From JAWLEP01 sp964553045 (GTDB lineage Bacteria; Fermentibacterota; Fermentibacteria; Fermentibacterales; JCC-6): a DNA stretch of 64,000 nt. This document shows positions 59,995 through 64,000 of this stretch, piece after piece. Position 1 is the stretch's first letter; every line of letters begins with the position of its first letter. The notes under the pieces were generated by a model. It was not told the origin of the DNA and made no database searches. It worked only from the letters and a program-made list of their open reading frames with translations. The stretch covers positions 62,001 through 126,000 of the forward strand of contig CAZKJG010000005.1 of the NCBI GenBank assembly GCA_964553045.1. The letters are read 5' to 3'. The translations under genes were made by a program, and so were the position numbers.

Positions 59995-60831
59995 TCACGC
60001 CGGCTCTCCCTCCAGTGTCTGCAGGTAATCCCGAAGGCGGGCGACCTCGTCGGCGCACTGCTCGAAGACGTCGTCCACCTTCGAGAAGTCCAGCAGACCG
60101 ATGTCGGTGAACCTGGGCCTTATCAGAAGGTCCGGACCGACCCTCCTCAGCTTCATCTCCAGCATACGGTTCTGCACGATATCGAAAGCGCCCGCTATGG
60201 CGTCCAGGGCCCCGGGAGGGTCTGACTTCCCCGGCCTGGGAGCGGGGCCCACGTCCACCGCCACCACCCTGTCGCAGACTCCGGCCAGGAGGTCGAAGGG
60301 AACCTGGTTGACGATTCCCCCGTCCACCAGCACGCGGTCCTCCAGCTCCACCGGCGGGAACACTCCTGGCACGGACATGCTGGCCCTGACCGCCGGCTCA
60401 AGCGGTCCGCTGTCGAAGAGCACCTGCTCCCCCGTCCAGTAGTCGGCGGCTACCACCTGGAGGGGGATGTCCAGGTCCTCGAAGGAGTAGCCGAGCACAT
60501 CGCTCATCATCATCGAGAGCAGCCGGTCGGCGTGGAGCAGGCCCCTGCCCCGAATCTCGGGGACGATGGCCCCGGCCCACTTCAGCAGGTACCGCCTCTT
60601 GTGTAGGATGTCGGAGAGCCTGTCGTCGTCCATGATCACGTGTTCCTGGACGTGCTCCTCCATCCCAGCGGCCGACATCCCCGAGGCGTACATGGCTCCC
60701 ATGATCGCGCCCATGCTGGTGCCCGCCAGGGCGGCGGGTCGCACGCCGGCTCTGTCGAATTCCGCCAGCGCCCTGATGTGGGCCAGCCCGCGCACTCCGC
60801 CGCCCCCCAGGGCCAGGCCTGTTGCCGGCAT
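59995..60831 (-). CDS. Patatin-like phospholipase
   Basis: A 278-residue lipid acyl hydrolase: oxyanion loop LGGGGVRGLAHI, nucleophile Ser39 in GTSMG and catalytic Asp in VDGGIVNQVP (about 170). It has no signal peptide and probably acts at the cytoplasmic side of the inner membrane on phospholipids. ATG at 60831, 3 nt after the P-type ATPase stop codon. Confidence 0.92.
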   Translation of the reverse strand: MPATGLALGGGGVRGLAHIRALAEFDRAGVRPAALAGTSMGAIMGAMYASGMSAAGMEEHVQEHVIMDDDRLSDILHKRRYLLKWAGAIVPEIRGRGLLHADRLLSMMMSDVLGYSFEDLDIPLQVVAADYWTGEQVLFDSGPLEPAVRASMSVPGVFPPVELEDRVLVDGGIVNQVPFDLLAGVCDRVVAVDVGPAPRPGKSDPPGALDAIAGAFDIVQNRMLEMKLRRVGPDLLIRPRFTDIGLLDFSKVDDVFEQCADEVARLRDYLQTLEGEPA

Positions 60832-60834
60832 ACC

Positions 60835-63600
60835 TCAGCCCGACTCCCGGTGGGCGCGGGACCGCTTGAAGGCCTTCATCACCTCGAATGCCGTCAGGAA
60901 TACGGCGGCGGCCCCGAACACGAAGAGCCAGTCCACGGGGCCGGGCATGACCAGGTAGAGAAGCCGGCCCACCTGTGGAATGCCCAGCACCAGCAGCAGC
61001 AGGGCTATGGAACCGGCGATGGAGGCCAGAAGAACCCTGTTGGTGAAGAAGTTGCGGTTGAACAGGCTGGTCAGACGGTAGCGCCTGGAGAGAACGTTAA
61101 TGAACTGGCAGAAGGCTATGGTGAGGTAGGCCATGGTAGTTGCGGTGAGATAGGCCGGATTCTCCAGGGACACGCTGGCTACGAAGGAGATTCCCTCCCG
61201 GACCATGTACAGCCAGTAGTTGCCGAAGGAAAGCGCTCCGATGAGCAGCCCGAAGATGAGAACCTCCAGTGCGCTGCCGCGGTTCATTATGTGCTGGCTC
61301 TGCTTCCGGGGCGGCTCGGACATTATCCCCGGTGTCGGCGGGTCGTAGGTGAGGAAGGTGAGGGGCATGATCTCGGCCAGGAGGTCGATGGCCAGTACCT
61401 GGAGGGCCAGTATGGGGATGGCCCAGTTCCGCATGGCCACGCCGGCCAGCCCGAAGAGGACCACGGCCAGCTCCGCCGCATTGGTGGTCATGGAGGCCAG
61501 AACCGTCTTGCGGAGGTTTCTGTAGATGGTCCTTCCCTCCCGTACCGCATCCACCAGGGTGGGGAAGCTGTCGTCCAGCAACACCAGCCGCGCGGCCTCC
61601 TTGGCAACGTCGGTTCCGGTCTGGCCCATGGCCACGCCGATGGCCGCCCGCTTCAGCGCCGGGGCGTCGTTCACCCCGTCCCCGGTCACCGCCACCACCT
61701 CGCCCTGGTCCTCAAGCAGCTTCACGATCCGCAGCTTGTGCTCGGGGTTGACCCGTGAGAAGATCAGGGACCTGCCGGAGGAGAGTATTCCTCCCAGCTC
61801 GCCGTCGTCCATCTTCGACAGCTCCAGCCCGGTGTGCACCTCGGGGTCACCCTCCCGGGAGAGACCGATCTGCCGGCCCACCGCCCGGGCGGTGATGGCG
61901 TGGTCTCCGGTCATTATGAGCACCCGGATCTGGGCGTCGTGACAGGCCTCTATAGCCTCGTCGACGCCCTCCTTCGGGGGGTCTATCATGCACATCAGCC
62001 CCAGGAAGACAACGTCCTTCTCCATCTCTTCGATGACGTAGTCGTCCCCGCTGTCCGACAGGGGACGGTAGGCTATGGCCAGCACCCGCAGGGCCCGGTC
62101 GGAGTAGGACTCGGCCAGCTCCCTTATCTCCTCCCTGTCCTCCTCGGTGATGGGTACCGCCTCTCCGCCTCGCCAGATGTGCTTCGAGATGGACAGAACG
62201 CTGTCCGTGGCCCCCTTCAGGGCCAGCCGCTTCCGCTCCCCGAACTGACGAACGGAGCTCATCCTCTTGCGCTCGGAGTCAAAGGGGAACTCGTGCAGCT
62301 CCGGATTGTCCTGGTCCTCGGTGGGGCTGCGGGTCCCCAGCTTGGTGGAGCAGGCCACCAGAGCCGCCTCGGTGGGATCGCCAATGGGGTACCAGCCGGA
62401 GTGCTCGTCGTCGGGGGGATGGATCTCGGCGTTGGAGGCCATGGTGGCGGCGTCCATCATGATCTCGATCCGGTCTATCCCCTCCCGGTCCAGCGGTTCC
62501 CCGTCGGGGCCCAGGATATCCCCCTCCGGCTCGTATCCGATCCCCGTCACGCGGTACTCCCGGCCGTCGAACCAAACGGTGGTCACCGTCATCTCGTTCT
62601 TCGTCAGGGTGCCGGTCTTGTCGGTGCAGATCACCGTGGTGGAGCCCAGGGTCTCCACAGAAGGCAGGTTCTTCACCACCGCTTTCCTGGCGGCCAGCCG
62701 GCGGCTGGCCGTGGATAGGGCCACTGTCACCTGGGCCGGCAGGGCCTGCGGCACCACGGCTACCGCGATGCCCAGGGCGTAGATCAGGCTCACCACCAGG
62801 CCGAAATCCAGAAGCAGCGACAGGGCGAAGACGCCGGCGCAGACGATGATCCCGATGCCGGTAAGCCACCTGGCAAGAACCCCAAGTTCCCTCTGCAGCG
62901 GGGAGCGCACCTCGCCGGCGGACTCGGTCATCCCGGCGATCCTGCCCATCTGGGTGTCCATGCCGGTGGCAACCACCACGCCGGTGGCGCTTCCGGTGGC
63001 CACCGTGGTGCCCATCCAGGCCATGTTGTCGCGGTCGGCTATTACCCGCTCATCCCCGATGGCGTTGCTCTCCTTGTCCTGGCTCATGGACTCGCCGGTG
63101 AGGGAGAACTCGTTTGTGCGGAGGTCGAAGCACTCCAGTATCCGCATGTCGGCCGGAACCTTGTCCCCCGCCTCTATCTGGACCACGTCGCCGGGGACCA
63201 GCTCGGACTGGGGAATCTCCTGCAGCTCCCCCCCCACCATGACCTTCGCCGGTGACTTGATAAGGTCCCGGAGCTTCTCGATGATCCTGCCGGCCTTGTA
63301 CTCCTGAACGAAGCCGATGACGGAGTTGATGATCACTATGGCGAACATCACGCCGCCGTCGCGGTAGCTGCCTATGGACATCGATATGACGCCGGCCACA
63401 ATCAGGACTATTACCAGCAGGTCCCGGAACTGCTTGAGGAACAGCACCCACTTGGGGACGCCAAGGGCCGCCGTTATCTCGTTTCTGCCGTATTCCTCGC
63501 GGTGACGGCGGGCCTTTTCACGGGGAAGGCCCTCCGGCCCGGAACCGAAATGCTCCAGCGTCTCGCCGGATGTCATTCTGTAGTATTCTGTACCGCTCAT
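60835..63600 (-). CDS. P2-type cation-transporting ATPase
   Basis: A 921-residue pump with ten membrane helices. TGES (about 169), the phosphorylated Asp in CTDKTGTLTKNE (about 327), TGDGVNDAPALK and MIDPPKEGVDEAIE are visible. The N-terminus is a cation-ATPase domain. In helix 4 the ion-site motif is VVPQALPAQ (about 283) in place of VPEGLPA, so the Glu that binds Ca in SERCA is Gln. In helix 6 the site reads AIDLLAEIMP. The transported ion is therefore uncertain; K, Na or Ca pumps are possible. ATG at 63600; the open frame further upstream overlaps the next gene. Confidence 0.92.
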   Translation of the reverse strand: MSGTEYYRMTSGETLEHFGSGPEGLPREKARRHREEYGRNEITAALGVPKWVLFLKQFRDLLVIVLIVAGVISMSIGSYRDGGVMFAIVIINSVIGFVQEYKAGRIIEKLRDLIKSPAKVMVGGELQEIPQSELVPGDVVQIEAGDKVPADMRILECFDLRTNEFSLTGESMSQDKESNAIGDERVIADRDNMAWMGTTVATGSATGVVVATGMDTQMGRIAGMTESAGEVRSPLQRELGVLARWLTGIGIIVCAGVFALSLLLDFGLVVSLIYALGIAVAVVPQALPAQVTVALSTASRRLAARKAVVKNLPSVETLGSTTVICTDKTGTLTKNEMTVTTVWFDGREYRVTGIGYEPEGDILGPDGEPLDREGIDRIEIMMDAATMASNAEIHPPDDEHSGWYPIGDPTEAALVACSTKLGTRSPTEDQDNPELHEFPFDSERKRMSSVRQFGERKRLALKGATDSVLSISKHIWRGGEAVPITEEDREEIRELAESYSDRALRVLAIAYRPLSDSGDDYVIEEMEKDVVFLGLMCMIDPPKEGVDEAIEACHDAQIRVLIMTGDHAITARAVGRQIGLSREGDPEVHTGLELSKMDDGELGGILSSGRSLIFSRVNPEHKLRIVKLLEDQGEVVAVTGDGVNDAPALKRAAIGVAMGQTGTDVAKEAARLVLLDDSFPTLVDAVREGRTIYRNLRKTVLASMTTNAAELAVVLFGLAGVAMRNWAIPILALQVLAIDLLAEIMPLTFLTYDPPTPGIMSEPPRKQSQHIMNRGSALEVLIFGLLIGALSFGNYWLYMVREGISFVASVSLENPAYLTATTMAYLTIAFCQFINVLSRRYRLTSLFNRNFFTNRVLLASIAGSIALLLLVLGIPQVGRLLYLVMPGPVDWLFVFGAAAVFLTAFEVMKAFKRSRAHRESG

Positions 63601-63649
63601 CTCCGCTTTCCGGTGGCTGCCGCGTCCCCGGACGGCCGCGGCGTCATCT

Positions 63650-64000
63650 TCAATTCCCCTGCCGCTGGAATCCGCTTCTCGACGGGAGCAGATCATAATT
63701 CTCAAAGCCACTTCCCGACAGTGCGCCGGCCGGCCTCGCGTACACGTAGAAGATCCTGGTCTGCCGCGAGGCGTACTCCAGCTCGGCAGGTGAGAGCGAG
63801 AACAGCGACACCGGCCTGGGCATGGCGGCGGTGTCGGCGAAGACCTGCCTCCATCCCAGCCGGTCTTCGATAAGCTCCCTCTTTCCACTGTAGTAGTCCA
63901 CGTTGGCCACGTGGGTGATACCCTCCTGCAGTATCCACTCCTCCACCCCGTGCTCCTCCAGGAACTCCTGGTAGCGGTAGCTGGACACCAGGCCGTCCAG
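63650..64000 (-). CDS. C-terminal end of a membrane glycosyltransferase (partial)
   Basis: The frame is open to the edge of the window, so the N-terminus is missing. The visible 116 residues start LDGLVSSYRYQEFLEEHGVEEWILQEGITHVANVDYYSGKRELI. This resembles the soluble C-terminal end of GT39-like (dolichyl-phosphate-mannose-type) membrane glycosyltransferases, which usually have LDGLVNS.eY..ylke..l..yl.e.gI.yi. The call is based on this segment only. The P-type ATPase gene begins 49 nt downstream. Confidence 0.55.
   Translation of the reverse strand: MDGLVSSYRYQEFLEEHGVEEWILQEGITHVANVDYYSGKRELIEDRLGWRQVFADTAAMPRPVSLFSLSPAELEYASRQTRIFYVYARPAGALSGSGFENYDLLPSRSGFQRQGN

Overview
This window is a GC-rich bacterial scaffold, probably from a metagenome assembly because it contains a run of exactly 100 Ns at 52628-52727. 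Almost every gene lies on the minus strand in tightly packed operons, with many 1-4 base stop/start overlaps and frequent GTG and TTG starts. The cell envelope is diderm: predicted outer-membrane beta-barrels, a lipoprotein, and a secreted beta-propeller ending in a type IX-like C-terminal sorting domain. Together these suggest a member of the FCB assemblage (Fermentibacteria, Eisenbacteria or a similar candidate phylum). This placement is an inference; no 16S rRNA gene is present.

Layout. 1-7.3 kb is accessory: a secreted PDZ hydrolase, a ferric-reductase-like flavohaem protein, DUF454, a GH43 glycosidase, a nuclease-fold/winged-helix protein and an acyl-ACP thioesterase. Two decayed genes (VOC and GNAT remnants) and a pair of matching 20-bp palindromes lie among them. 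7.3-20.5 kb is a core operon: ABC ATPase, ftsY, smc, pgsA, recN, nadK, dxs, ispA, ymdB, rny. 20.5-24.5 kb holds zapA with a coiled-coil partner, then thrS-infC-rpmI-rplT with infC starting at AUA, and tRNA-Val. 24.5-36.7 kb holds a large palindromic element fused to the end of arcC, then lspA, ileS, a shortened purine-nucleoside-phosphorylase-like protein, DUF167, Trm112, an M29 aminopeptidase, an outer-membrane protein, dnaE and a polytopic membrane protein. 36.7-43.7 kb is the rod-shape operon mreB-mreC-mreD-mrdA-rodA-lgt-comF with a good sigma-70-like promoter.

43.7-51.5 kb carries a lipoprotein, a PHP phosphoesterase, a plus-strand pair (nucleotidyltransferase and HD phosphohydrolase), an ankyrin/zinc-ribbon protein, MgtC and a hybrid histidine kinase with a degenerate ATPase domain. 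51.5-52.8 kb is the most unusual segment. It has a tyrosine recombinase with a strong promoter and AGGGGTCA repeats upstream. Two catalytic histidines of the recombinase are replaced. One base after its stop codon begins an array of 82-bp repeats made of hairpins, bounded by 15-bp terminal inverted repeats and interrupted by the assembly gap. 52.8-58 kb encodes secreted and outer-membrane beta-propeller and barrel proteins. 58-64 kb encodes a NYN/OST-HTH protein, DUF389, patatin, a P2-type ATPase and the C-terminus of a membrane glycosyltransferase.

How it fits together: the core operons cover protein targeting, chromosome condensation and repair, isoprenoid precursor supply, peptidoglycan elongation and lipoprotein maturation. 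The accessory regions hold envelope and secreted proteins plus several remnants of decayed genes.
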